IMG/VR virus record: IMGVR_UViG_3300020578_000369
Span: 1 to 26,634 of that record
Length of the DNA stretch: 26,634 bases
Reading direction: 5' to 3' (one strand)
From: a virus
Shown: positions 14,413 through 24,265 of the stretch, one piece after another
Layout: each line of letters starts with the position of its first letter
How positions within the stretch are numbered: the first letter of the stretch is position 1
The notes under the pieces: model-generated
Told to the model about the DNA's origin: nothing
Database searches by the model: none
Seen by the model: only the letters and a program-made list of their open reading frames with translations
Made by a program: the position numbers and the translations under genes

Positions 14413-16305
14413 ATGGCAATGCTTGGCATACCATTAGAGGAGCGTAAGAAGGCTTACGCTGGTAAAACGATACAGGATTTGGTGCAGGACTACCAAAAAG
14501 CAGAACGTAGTCGGGACCTACCGACAATGATTGCGTTGTTGGACATTATTAGGACTGCTCCTAAACCTAAGGCCGGTCCTAAGACTACTGTGGTGCAAGA
14601 CACCATGGCAGCACTAATGCCTCAACCTGCTCAACCTGCAATGGCTACCCCGGGTATTGAAGGTGCCGTTGACGCCATGGCTGCTCAAAATGCACCGCAG
14701 CAATTAGATATGCCTGCTGTTATGGCGGCAGATGGTGGTCTGATGGACAGTGGCGAGAAACCTGCTCGGTTCTTCCTTGGTGGTCAGGGCACTGTCGCTC
14801 CTTACTCTAGTTTTGCTGGCTTATCTGTAGACGACCTTGAGCGCATGGCACTTATGGGTGATCCAGATGCTCAGAAAGAACTAAATACTCGTCTGCGTGC
14901 AAACATTAGGCCTCCGGGAACTCCCGGACCCGGCGTTGGACCTACCACACCACAAGTAACTGATCAGTTTAGAACTTCTGTTAGACCTACGGCTACGCTT
15001 GGTGTTGCTCCTCCTTCTGCACCTATGGGGCCTGCACAAGTATTTCCTACACAAATTTCTATTCCAACTGGCACGGGCGTAACCCCAATTACGCCCACAT
15101 CTCCAGCCATGGGCGCTCCACGGGCGTTTCCCGGTCAAAATGTTCCTAGACTTGGAATACCCGGTGTAACTCCCGGAACTGCTCCGACGCCTTCAGCAGC
15201 GTCCCCAACCGCCGTGCCTACTACACCTGCTGCTCCCGCTACACCCCCTACTGGCATTCGTGGGTTAATTAATCGTGTTTCTAATTCCCCTGTTGGGCGG
15301 TTTGCGGGTATGGGTGCAAAAGGTCTGGGTATTGCAGAACTTCTTCGTCCCACAGAAGCCAACGTCGGTGAAGACGACATGCTGGCTAAAACTCGGATGC
15401 TTGAATCACAGGGGTCTTCGCTTGCTCCTAATGTTAGAGCGGCAGCACAAGCCGACGCTCTTCAACCTCGTATTTCACTTATAGAGTGGAAAGCCAAATA
15501 TTTCCCAGAAGCGGCTGCACAAGATCTTGCTCCCGGTGCTCCTAAAGGTTCCGATGACCGTGGTATGGCTATGCCTGCTTTTTCTCTTAATCTTGCTGAC
15601 CTCAAACCCAAGAGTATTGAGGACTACATAACAGAACGTAACCAGTACGAGGCTAAACTGGGTAGAGATAAGGGTGTTCGGTCTATTAAAGACATTCAGG
15701 CAGACCTTGAGAAGTTTCGTACTGAAGGTAAAGAGCGTGCTGCTGCAGATAAGGCGGCTGCTAAAGAAGCCTTTCAACAAGATGCTTTACTTGCCGCTGG
15801 TCTTGCCGCTCCTCAGTTACTAAAAGGCAGGGGTCTTGCACAGGCCGTTGCTCGATTTTCTGAAAAAGCCACACCCGGACTTATGGGTGCTGCACAAGCC
15901 CAAAGAGCCGCCATTAAAGAGGCCACTAAATCAGAGCGGGAAGCCGCAGATAAATTTAAGTTGGCCCAACTTGACCTTGACAAGTCTTATCGTGCTGAAG
16001 AACTTGGTAAATTTGATAAAGCAGCGGCTTTGCGTTCCGATAGTATGAAGACTTATATCCAAGCCTCTATTGAGAAGTACAAGGCTGATATGTCTTATGC
16101 TGCGACCATGGGGTATGTTAATCGAATCGTCGCTAAAGGTATGGTTGATGCGGCTACAGAGAGAGTTAAGGGACTGCAAAACAACCTTGAGTTTAGAAAA
16201 CTACCAATACCAGACCAACAGCGTATTATTAATTCGATCCTACAGGGTGCTATAAATCAAGAAGGTTTTCAAAAGCCTAAGATACTTGATGTTCCCGGAC
16301 AATAA
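14413..16305 (+). CDS. Internal virion protein with Pro/Thr-rich linker
   Basis: The 630-residue protein has a helical N-terminus (IPLEERKKAYAGKTIQDLV). Residues about 165-285 are a linker rich in Pro, Thr, Ala and Gly. A short Gly-rich segment follows (GRFAGMGAKGLGIAEL), then a long helical region from about 395 to 600, full of Lys/Glu/Ala (AADKAAAKEAFQQDALLAAG). This helical-linker-helical build suits an extended ejection protein. The start at 14413 is supported by AAGGA at 14402-14406 with a 6-nt spacer. It lies between the gp14-like gene and the giant gene, the position of gp15 in T7-like modules. Homology to T7 gp15 is not claimed. Confidence 0.6.
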   Translation: MAMLGIPLEERKKAYAGKTIQDLVQDYQKAERSRDLPTMIALLDIIRTAPKPKAGPKTTVVQDTMAALMPQPAQPAMATPGIEGAVDAMAAQNAPQQLDMPAVMAADGGLMDSGEKPARFFLGGQGTVAPYSSFAGLSVDDLERMALMGDPDAQKELNTRLRANIRPPGTPGPGVGPTTPQVTDQFRTSVRPTATLGVAPPSAPMGPAQVFPTQISIPTGTGVTPITPTSPAMGAPRAFPGQNVPRLGIPGVTPGTAPTPSAASPTAVPTTPAAPATPPTGIRGLINRVSNSPVGRFAGMGAKGLGIAELLRPTEANVGEDDMLAKTRMLESQGSSLAPNVRAAAQADALQPRISLIEWKAKYFPEAAAQDLAPGAPKGSDDRGMAMPAFSLNLADLKPKSIEDYITERNQYEAKLGRDKGVRSIKDIQADLEKFRTEGKERAAADKAAAKEAFQQDALLAAGLAAPQLLKGRGLAQAVARFSEKATPGLMGAAQAQRAAIKEATKSEREAADKFKLAQLDLDKSYRAEELGKFDKAAALRSDSMKTYIQASIEKYKADMSYAATMGYVNRIVAKGMVDAATERVKGLQNNLEFRKLPIPDQQRIINSILQGAINQEGFQKPKILDVPGQ

Positions 16306-16308
16306 ATC

Positions 16309-19300
16309 ATGCGAATCGTAGAAGATCCAACGCTGGGTAGGCTTACTTACCCAGACGGCACACCCGATGCAGCAATCTACGCCGACATTGACCGGCGGCT
16401 GATGAGCCTCCTAGAACCAAAACCTAAGACATCAGCGTTTGGTCAAGTACGAGAAGTTGTTAAAGGCGTTTTTCCCGGTATTGGGGGTTTTGCAGAATCC
16501 GCAGCAAAAGGTATTGGTGGGTATTACGCCGACTTAGCCAAGTCTTATGGCATTGGTCCCGGTGCTGAACCCGTTGTAAAAGGTATTGGTGAACTAGGTC
16601 AACAGGTTGCTGAAAGCCCTGTTGGAGAGTTTTTTGCGCCTAGAGAAGGCTACGAAGTTGCTCCGAAACTGGGCCGTGCGCTCGGTTCTATTGCTGGTAT
16701 AGCGGCTTTTGCACCCCTTGGCCCTCGTGCAATGTTTGGTGCTGGTGCGGCAGCAGGTACTGGTGAACAACTAGAGCGAGCCGTTGAGTCTGGTGCTGGC
16801 TTAGAACAGCGTCGAATCTCTGCCCTGCTTGGTGGGGCTACAGGTCTGACTGAGGCTATACCTATTGAGATGGCGTTTACTCGGGCTATGAAACTTATGC
16901 CCGGGTCAATAATGAACCAAGGCCTACAGGTCATCCGTAACGCTGCAATTACTGGTGGTGTAGAAGGTGCTCAAGAAGCAGCACAAAATTACTTACAAAA
17001 CCTGATTGCCCGAGGAATTTACAAACCAGACCAAGAACTTATTGAAGGTGTTGGTGAAGGGGCGGCTTATGGCGCCGGTGCCGGTGCGATATTGCAAGCG
17101 GCACTTGATCTTACATATGGTCGTCGGGCTATGCGGCAGCGCACAAGAGAAGAGGCACCTCCCGAAGAAGCCGAAGTCGTTGGGACAGGTGAGGCACCCC
17201 CGAGCGCAGAAGAGCAGGCTGTCACTCGTAGAGAAGCCATTCGTGCCAAACAGTTAGAACAAGGCATCAACATTATTGATGAGGGTGACTTAGAGGCTCT
17301 TGGCATCCCCAAGGGTAAGAAGGCTGACAACACTTACGCCAAACTCCTTGGCAAAAATCTCTCTGATCCAGACCAGTTTGCACAGGTCGAGAAGGTCATA
17401 GGTGAGTACCTCTCCGGTGCCCGTCAAAAATTTAACGACATCTCAACTATTGAGAAAGTGCTTGACAAGCAGATCGCTGGTGAACCCCTCAATTTGTTTG
17501 AGGAACTAGTAGTACGCAACTACAGCGGCGAGGATGTCGATGCCTATCTCATGGGTCGACTACAAGAACTGCGTGGTCGAGCACCTGTTACAGAGCGTGC
17601 AGCCGAGGCTGCTGCTGCTGCCAAGCCTAAAACTGCTAAAGAGATTGCGGCAGAGCAGGCGGCTATTGCCCGTAGAGAAGTTGCTGAAAGACAGGCTCAG
17701 CAGGCTCAACAAGAGAAAGAAGCCAAGGCAGCAGATAAAGCAGCCGGGGCTAGTGCTAGAGAACTTAAAAAATTAGGGTTAACCCCTATAGTTCCCCCTA
17801 CTGCAGAAGAAGGTGCCATGGCATTTTCCGAGGCGCAACCAGATTTGTTTGGGGAAATTACGACTCAAGGCCCAGAAGTTACCCGTGGGTCTAGCGAAGA
17901 GGCAGCGTTCCAGCGCCAGCGAGCCGAGTTTGAGAACACCCTGCAACAACTAGATGTTGCTGCCCAAGCCTCTGTGGCTGGTGTGCCTGATGCTGATGCC
18001 GTGGTGAGGGCTACTTCAAACCGTATTGCCGATGACATCCAGCGTCTGCCTTTCTCTCTAGGTGAACTAATTGACATTCGTAACCGCATCGTCCGTCAAG
18101 GCACCCAAGTTCCGGGGTCTGAAGTTCTTATGCGGGTGCTCAACGACAGGATCATTACTGAGGTTAGCCAAGGTGAAGCCGTTGAAGGCCAGATGGAGTT
18201 GCCGTTTGCAGAGACCATTCAAGGGGAATTGTTTGAGCCTGCAGGTCCAGTTAGTGCCCTACCTGAGGCAGGGGTAGAGGCTGAAGTTGAGGGTTTGACC
18301 CGTGAAGGGTTAAAAGCGCTTGGGATTGCGAGCAATAAGATTAGTCAGTACGAGGGTAAAAACCTCACTGATGAGGGCGTAGCCGAGGGTATTCGTGCTG
18401 ATCTGACTAACCGAGCCACTAACTTCCGCCGGGAACTGAACAAAGCAAAGAGCGAGTACGCAGCCATCCTTGGCCCTGAAGGGGTTATGAAGGGTAAGAA
18501 AACCCGGGCTGCGGAGTTAGAAAAAAGGATCGCTAATCTTGAACAATCGTTTGCTGCAGCGCAAGAAAACCTCCGTATGTTCCCTGCACTGGAGCAGGGT
18601 CAACTTACCTTTGATGCCCTCCAGCCAGTCGAGTCAGAAGTGTTTCCGACTGCTACTCAACAAGAGGAGGAGAAAAGGTTCAGAAAGATCCGTGCGGATG
18701 AAGCCGCTGTTGAGGCGGGTCTAGAAGAGGGTGTTGCCTCCGAACTTGAAACTCGGATGCCTACTAGTAGGACAGTACAAGATGTTGAAGATTTGATAGG
18801 ACGGATCAAGCCTCTGCGTGGCAAGATCAATAGCGGTAAGGCTACTCCTGAACAGCAGGCAGATTACGACCAAAACTTGTTTACCCTTTTCTCGATGGTG
18901 CGTGGTCCGGGGCGTATTCAGTTGCGGTTTGATACTACCGACCCTGCATCGCTGGCGTTTAACCGTGCCTTTGCCAAAGCCGAGGGCTTCCTTAAGAACC
19001 TCAGCCGAAAAGAGCGTAGCCGCCTAGCCAAGAAAATTGTTGGCATGCGTGGTCGTGATGTCGAGCGTGAGACAGTTACTAGGGTACTTGGCAAGCAGGC
19101 ACGTCGTGAAGCCGAGCAGTTTACTGAAGATGGTGCGAGGACAGAAGCACGACAGGAGCGTGAGCGCAGGGCACAGGAAGAGAAGTCTAAGGAGCGCAAG
19201 GCTCAACAACAGCCCACAAAGAATGAAGTCACCCGAGCAGCCGCCTCGGCTGTGATGAAAATTACGCCTGAAGAGGCGTTCCGTGATCAGTCTGACGTTC

Positions 19301-22300
19301 AAGACTTGCGTCAAGCGGTGCGGGATAGTTATGACGATGCGTCTAACACCGTAGATTTTGCTTATCTTGCACGTGCCTATGACCTCAAGACAGACAAGTT
19401 AGAAGAGGCATACAACTTAGAACTTGATCGCCTGCGGGGGGTGGACGTTGAGACCAAACGGGTAAAAGAGGAAGAAGCCCGTATTGAAGAGGCTCGACGT
19501 GAGAAGGCACTCAAGGATAAAGAACAGGCTGAAGCGAGTGCTAAAGAAGAACAACTTCGTACAAAGACCCTGCGTGAAATAAAAGGTATGGAGGCCCAGC
19601 CTCTTGCAGAACTTATTCGCAACGTAGAGAAGTTAGAGGGCACCGACTTCCAGCCTGTAATGCGTAACATTGCACGCACCGGGAAGGTTGCCGAGAACCT
19701 CCAGACTAAGATCGACCTGCCGTTTGATGAGGGTAAACCCGAATCTCGCAAACTTACAGCCAAAGAACTTGAAGAGAGCGAAGGCAAACTTACCAAACGA
19801 ATCTCTCGTACGCCTAAGGTCAACAAGTGGGTTCCGTTTGATACTGCCTATCAGTACGCCATTCTGCGTAGCGGTGACAACAAGTTCGCCATTATCGCCC
19901 CGGCTCGGTACAACGTGCGTGACCTGCTGGGTAGTTTCAAGGTTCAGTACCCTGACTCAGTCGTCGATGAATTAGGTTCTGGCACCCTAGCCAACGTCAA
20001 GTACTTGTCGTTTACGGCATCTAATGTTCCCGAGGGCACACGGCCCATGGCAGAGCCGGGAGTTGTCACTCCTCAGGCAGGTGCTCAACAACGACTTGCT
20101 GAACAACAGGCTGCTAAGAAGATCGCTGCTGTTACAGAGACACTTACTAATAGTACTTACGAGAATCTCAAGAACGGCAAGGCGGTTAAAGAGGCTGTTG
20201 ATAAACACGGGATGGATGCAACCTTCCGTGCCTTGGCTGACCTGCGTGCCCAGCGTGCTGACATGCGGGAGAAAACCGGCAACTTTGCCATGGACGACCG
20301 GGTGCTCAACGACGCTCTCGACTACCTAAACAAGACTTACGGAGTGCAGGTTTATTTTTCAACTAGGGAAGTTCAGGCTGAGGAAGAGCCAAATGTTGGA
20401 TACGCTAACGAACTTTTAAATAAAACATCTAAGGGAGGTTATAACGTAACCGAGTTACTTAAAACTATTTCAAAACATGAACGTAACTCTGAAACGGGGC
20501 GTCTTGCTAGGGTGCTTTTAACTAATGCAAACAAATTTAAGTTAGATGACATACCGGTTGTATACAATCCTTTAGATAGCGGTAGAAGTTACTATGCCGG
20601 TTTTTATGATCAGTCTAACAATAGATTTGCAACTATATCTATTGGAAAAGCGCATTTATATATGCCTGATGTTGGGCTTCACGAAATTGTCCATGCCTTA
20701 TCAGTCGAACAAATGCGTAAGGTATCCGATCCCACTTATAAGCGAACTGGGGATAGTTGGGAACAGGCTGCGGATGGGCTTAACAATCTACATAGTTATA
20801 TGGAGTTTTTTGTTGCTGATGCTTCAACAAATGAAAGCCTTAGAAAAAGTACTTCTTTGACGGAAAATGATATTAAAAAATTAAGAAGTCACTATGGTAT
20901 GACTAATTCTTTTGAGTTTGTATCAGAAGCCATATCAGATGAAGAATTTAAAACTTTATTGAAAAAAATTCCATCAAAAACATTTATTAATTTTTTAACT
21001 TACACAATTGGAAAAGGCCCAGTTGAGTTTGAAGAATTTAGAAATAAAACCAGAAAAGAAGTCAACGATAGATTAAATTATGTAGCCGAAGACATTTTTA
21101 GTTCTGTTCAAGAACGAGCGTTAGCCAAACGAATCATTAAAGAATGGTTTGATCAACCAGAAGGTGGTGGAAAACGTTTGCTATCAATTGGTCAAAAATA
21201 TGAAGATTCTGGAATTAAAAATGCTTACGAAATTGCTGAAATTCTTAAACGCAGTATAGACAATTGGTTTTATGGTAGAAAAAGTATTACTCAAAATAAA
21301 GACGTAGTTTCTAAACAACTTAGTATATTTCAAAGGCTTGTAAGAGGTACTAAAAATGCTTTTGAAATGTTTACCAAATTGCTTCGTCAAGCCCTTGGAC
21401 TCCCAAGTTCTTCGCAAAGTGTATTTGATATTGTTATTAACCAATTTGGTACGTTAATTGAAGAGACCCCAACATCAGCAGTTACTAGAGGTAGTCCAAG
21501 AAACTTAATAGTTACTCAAAAGGCCACTACACCAAAAAAGTACGGTCGGGACCCCCTGCCTGATGATGTCATCAAGTTGCTCGACAGCATCAAAAACAAC
21601 CCTGCACTCGATGTTCCTGTAATTAAGAGTGGTGCAGACGCTGCCCTTGCAGTCAAGACAGGGGCACTCCCGTTCCTAGCAATGAACCAGATCCGTGACA
21701 TTTACGGTTCTGACCCTCGCCTTGCAGAACTAAAAGACTACTACACGGCTACCCAAAAGATGGGCGGCTACCGCAACAAATTGCGTAAAGAGTTTGGTGA
21801 CGTTCTTAACGATTTCCATAAAGTCATCCGTGACCACAGAGGTCTTAAAGACAAGATTTACGAAGTGATTAACGAGGGTTCTCGCCTAGAAGTTGATGTG
21901 CTTAAGCCAAGCAAGGACTACACAGACCCTGCGGCTAAAGCCGATCACAAGCGCCTACAGGACATCTACAACACATTCCCGCAAGACGTTAAGAACTTCT
22001 ATCAAAAGTACCGCAAGCATAACGACTACATGCTCGACCAGATCAAGGAGTCAATGATCGCTCGGGCTACAAGTTATGTGACTGACCCTGCATCTAAGGC
22101 TGAGATTCGTGCCTTGATCAACAAAAAGATTGACTCGTTCAAGGACAAGGGACCGTATGCACCCCTGATGTTCTTCGGTAACAACTGGGTTGTGGCTGGC
22201 AAAGACGACAAAGCCACCCCGTTCTCGTTTGAGACTAAAGCCCAAGCCGATTCGTTTGCTAAAGGTATGAAGGCTCAGGGGTATGAGGTCAAACAATTTG

Positions 22301-24222
22301 AGTCAATCCAAGAACTTAAGGCTAAGTCTGCCCCCCGTGCTGGTTTCTTCAAGCAGTTAGAAGGGGTGCTCGACCGCAACCGGATTAATCCCAAGGCTAA
22401 AGACGAGATTTACCAGATGACTCTCATGTACTTGCCTGAAGAGTCATTCATGCGTCAGTTCCAAAACCGGAAGGGAGCACCCTCCTACGAGCGGGACGCA
22501 CTGCGTAACTACGGCGAGTTAGCCGACCGTATCGTCCACCAATTGCCCAAAGCCCGATACACCTCGGAGATGGACCAAGCAATTGAGACGATGAAGGCTA
22601 AGATCAAGCAGAACCCGGACGACGTTGCTGGTAGGGTGCTTGGTGAAGTAGAGAAGCACTTCGACTCTGCGATGAATCCGGTCATCAGCCCGTGGGCTAC
22701 CCGCCTTGGCAATCTTGGATTTGCTTGGTACATGGGTGCGAACCCCTCTTCGGCGCTGGTCCAGTTGCTTCAGACTCCGGGCGTTACCCTGCCATGGCTG
22801 GCACCTCGTTATGGTCTGAACCCGACCATGACAGAACTTACTCGTGCAGGTCGTGACTTTTTTGGTGGTGAAGTGTCTGGCGGTCAAGGCTTCTATAGTG
22901 TGACCACTAACAAGAACTTGTCGGCTCTAGAGAAGAAAGCCATCCAAGAGTTGTATGACCTGAACGTCATCCCTCCTGCCGCTACCGAGGTGGGTGACAT
23001 CGAGACTATGACGGGGCTAAAAGCCTCGACTCCCATGGAGCGCACGGGCAAGAAGATCAACTTCTTGGTTGGTTACTTGTTCCAAAATGCCGAGCGCTTT
23101 AACCGGGAAGTTACTGCTCTGGCTGCGTTCCGTCTTGAGTACAACCGCTCTAAGAACTATGACAAGGCAATGCAGGCGGCTAACGATGCCGTTGTTGAGA
23201 CTCAGGGTGACTACTCTGACTTGAATGCGCCTCGGGTGTTCAAGCGCCCTGTTGCCAAAGTGCTGCTGATGTTTAAGAAGTTCCTCCAGATGATGCTGTA
23301 TCTCTACGCCCGCAACGCACAGATATACATGCAGAAGAACAAGTTCTCTGATGAGGAGCGCAGGATTGCCCGTAACCGACTCGCTGGTCTGCTTGGCACT
23401 TCGGCGATGATGTCGGGCGTTGTTGGCATGCCGTTCTTCTGGATGGTTGAATTTATAATGAACAATGTATTCGATGACGAAGACGACCCCTACTACGACT
23501 TTGTCACTAGCCTGCGTGAGACGATGCCTGAGTTTATAACGGCGGGAATTCCCGGTGCTTTGACGGGGGCCAACATTGCTTCTAGAACTGGTTTCAGAGA
23601 TATGCCGCTCCTTGGCTTCTTCCCCGGCGTTGGTGCGGGGGCTTCTCGTTCAGAAGATAGTGAAGGCGCAATCATGGATGCGCTCAAGGCCGCTACTGGT
23701 CCAGTAGGATCTATGTTCCTTAATGTCGCCAAAGGTTCAGATCAGATCAACGACGGTCAAGTGTATCGAGGCATTGAGACTATGCTCCCCTCGGTCATCA
23801 AGAACTTTATGAAGTCCTACCGATTTGTAGACGAGGGTGCCCGCACCCTGCGTGGCGACCCAATTATGGAAGAAGTATCTGGGTATGACGCTGCACTCCA
23901 AGCCTTTGGTTTTGCCCCGCTAGAAGTAGCGACCAAGCAAGAAAAAGCCAATGCGGTTATGAAGATTCAGACCGAAGCCCAGCGCTCTAAACAGAAGGTC
24001 TACATGCTGGTCAACTTGGCTGTTAGTAGCGGGGATGAAGAGGGGTATGACGACGCTCTTAAATTGGTTGCCAAGCACAACGCTAAGTACCCCGGCATGG
24101 AGATAACTGACGACCAACTCACTCGGTCGATCGAGAACTTTGCTAAACGCTCGTCTGAAATGATTGATGGGGTGTATGTCGAGAAGAGCCTGCGCCCATT
24201 CTTAGCCCCAATGGTGGAGTGA
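16309..24222 (+). CDS. Giant ejection/polyvalent protein with HExxH metallopeptidase module
   Basis: At 2,637 residues this is almost a third of the window. Residues 1-275 are Gly/Ala rich with hydrophobic segments (121-156, 249-271) that may contact membranes. Residues 280-1100 carry long charged coiled-coil stretches (about 431-491, 706-758, 916-974 and 1038-1093). Residues 1345-1744 form an AT-rich module with HEIVH (H1458, E1459, H1462) and EFVSEA (E1536, E1540), fitting a zinc metallopeptidase. A helical region follows, then NPSSALVQLLQTPGVTLPWL (about 2146-2165). The C-terminal block around 2247-2390, with FLVGYLFQNAERFNREVT and hydrophobic helices 2318-2342 and 2358-2388, resembles large-polyvalent-protein domain LPD38. 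No soluble lytic transglycosylase motif was seen. It is probably ejected into the host with the DNA, by analogy with T7 gp16. Confidence 0.72.
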   Translation: MRIVEDPTLGRLTYPDGTPDAAIYADIDRRLMSLLEPKPKTSAFGQVREVVKGVFPGIGGFAESAAKGIGGYYADLAKSYGIGPGAEPVVKGIGELGQQVAESPVGEFFAPREGYEVAPKLGRALGSIAGIAAFAPLGPRAMFGAGAAAGTGEQLERAVESGAGLEQRRISALLGGATGLTEAIPIEMAFTRAMKLMPGSIMNQGLQVIRNAAITGGVEGAQEAAQNYLQNLIARGIYKPDQELIEGVGEGAAYGAGAGAILQAALDLTYGRRAMRQRTREEAPPEEAEVVGTGEAPPSAEEQAVTRREAIRAKQLEQGINIIDEGDLEALGIPKGKKADNTYAKLLGKNLSDPDQFAQVEKVIGEYLSGARQKFNDISTIEKVLDKQIAGEPLNLFEELVVRNYSGEDVDAYLMGRLQELRGRAPVTERAAEAAAAAKPKTAKEIAAEQAAIARREVAERQAQQAQQEKEAKAADKAAGASARELKKLGLTPIVPPTAEEGAMAFSEAQPDLFGEITTQGPEVTRGSSEEAAFQRQRAEFENTLQQLDVAAQASVAGVPDADAVVRATSNRIADDIQRLPFSLGELIDIRNRIVRQGTQVPGSEVLMRVLNDRIITEVSQGEAVEGQMELPFAETIQGELFEPAGPVSALPEAGVEAEVEGLTREGLKALGIASNKISQYEGKNLTDEGVAEGIRADLTNRATNFRRELNKAKSEYAAILGPEGVMKGKKTRAAELEKRIANLEQSFAAAQENLRMFPALEQGQLTFDALQPVESEVFPTATQQEEEKRFRKIRADEAAVEAGLEEGVASELETRMPTSRTVQDVEDLIGRIKPLRGKINSGKATPEQQADYDQNLFTLFSMVRGPGRIQLRFDTTDPASLAFNRAFAKAEGFLKNLSRKERSRLAKKIVGMRGRDVERETVTRVLGKQARREAEQFTEDGARTEARQERERRAQEEKSKERKAQQQPTKNEVTRAAASAVMKITPEEAFRDQSDVQDLRQAVRDSYDDASNTVDFAYLARAYDLKTDKLEEAYNLELDRLRGVDVETKRVKEEEARIEEARREKALKDKEQAEASAKEEQLRTKTLREIKGMEAQPLAELIRNVEKLEGTDFQPVMRNIARTGKVAENLQTKIDLPFDEGKPESRKLTAKELEESEGKLTKRISRTPKVNKWVPFDTAYQYAILRSGDNKFAIIAPARYNVRDLLGSFKVQYPDSVVDELGSGTLANVKYLSFTASNVPEGTRPMAEPGVVTPQAGAQQRLAEQQAAKKIAAVTETLTNSTYENLKNGKAVKEAVDKHGMDATFRALADLRAQRADMREKTGNFAMDDRVLNDALDYLNKTYGVQVYFSTREVQAEEEPNVGYANELLNKTSKGGYNVTELLKTISKHERNSETGRLARVLLTNANKFKLDDIPVVYNPLDSGRSYYAGFYDQSNNRFATISIGKAHLYMPDVGLHEIVHALSVEQMRKVSDPTYKRTGDSWEQAADGLNNLHSYMEFFVADASTNESLRKSTSLTENDIKKLRSHYGMTNSFEFVSEAISDEEFKTLLKKIPSKTFINFLTYTIGKGPVEFEEFRNKTRKEVNDRLNYVAEDIFSSVQERALAKRIIKEWFDQPEGGGKRLLSIGQKYEDSGIKNAYEIAEILKRSIDNWFYGRKSITQNKDVVSKQLSIFQRLVRGTKNAFEMFTKLLRQALGLPSSSQSVFDIVINQFGTLIEETPTSAVTRGSPRNLIVTQKATTPKKYGRDPLPDDVIKLLDSIKNNPALDVPVIKSGADAALAVKTGALPFLAMNQIRDIYGSDPRLAELKDYYTATQKMGGYRNKLRKEFGDVLNDFHKVIRDHRGLKDKIYEVINEGSRLEVDVLKPSKDYTDPAAKADHKRLQDIYNTFPQDVKNFYQKYRKHNDYMLDQIKESMIARATSYVTDPASKAEIRALINKKIDSFKDKGPYAPLMFFGNNWVVAGKDDKATPFSFETKAQADSFAKGMKAQGYEVKQFESIQELKAKSAPRAGFFKQLEGVLDRNRINPKAKDEIYQMTLMYLPEESFMRQFQNRKGAPSYERDALRNYGELADRIVHQLPKARYTSEMDQAIETMKAKIKQNPDDVAGRVLGEVEKHFDSAMNPVISPWATRLGNLGFAWYMGANPSSALVQLLQTPGVTLPWLAPRYGLNPTMTELTRAGRDFFGGEVSGGQGFYSVTTNKNLSALEKKAIQELYDLNVIPPAATEVGDIETMTGLKASTPMERTGKKINFLVGYLFQNAERFNREVTALAAFRLEYNRSKNYDKAMQAANDAVVETQGDYSDLNAPRVFKRPVAKVLLMFKKFLQMMLYLYARNAQIYMQKNKFSDEERRIARNRLAGLLGTSAMMSGVVGMPFFWMVEFIMNNVFDDEDDPYYDFVTSLRETMPEFITAGIPGALTGANIASRTGFRDMPLLGFFPGVGAGASRSEDSEGAIMDALKAATGPVGSMFLNVAKGSDQINDGQVYRGIETMLPSVIKNFMKSYRFVDEGARTLRGDPIMEEVSGYDAALQAFGFAPLEVATKQEKANAVMKIQTEAQRSKQKVYMLVNLAVSSGDEEGYDDALKLVAKHNAKYPGMEITDDQLTRSIENFAKRSSEMIDGVYVEKSLRPFLAPMVE
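20341..21540 (+). other. AT-rich island encoding the metallopeptidase module
   Basis: Inside the giant gene, from about 20341 to 21540, third positions shift to A/T. Hand counts give 19 of 60 G/C at 20881-20940 and 9 of 60 at 20941-21000, against 35 of 60 at 22321-22380 and 34 of 60 at 23341-23400. The reading frame stays open across both edges. The island encodes residues about 1345-1744, including the HExxH motif. Edges are estimated by eye to about 50 nt. Confidence 0.75.
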
Positions 24223-24249
24223 AAAAAACCCCCGGTGGTTAGCCGGGGG
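24222..24249 (-). terminator. Intrinsic terminator of the leftward operon
   Basis: Read on the - strand, a 7-bp all-G/C stem (24249-24243 pairing with 24235-24229) with a 7-nt loop is followed by seven T residues, the complement of the A run at 24222-24228. This is a textbook intrinsic terminator for the leftward genes. On the + strand the same hairpin has no T tract after it, so it should not stop rightward transcription well. The A run includes the last base of the giant gene's TGA. Confidence 0.88.
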
Positions 24250-24265
24250 CACCCCATGTAAGAGA

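Noticed and set aside
19024-19826. Long - strand open frames (up to 149 residues) opposite the giant gene.
   Set aside because: They lie opposite Glu/Lys/Arg-rich coiled-coil codons, which give Ser/Leu/Phe-rich antisense frames; the + frame is clearly the coding one.
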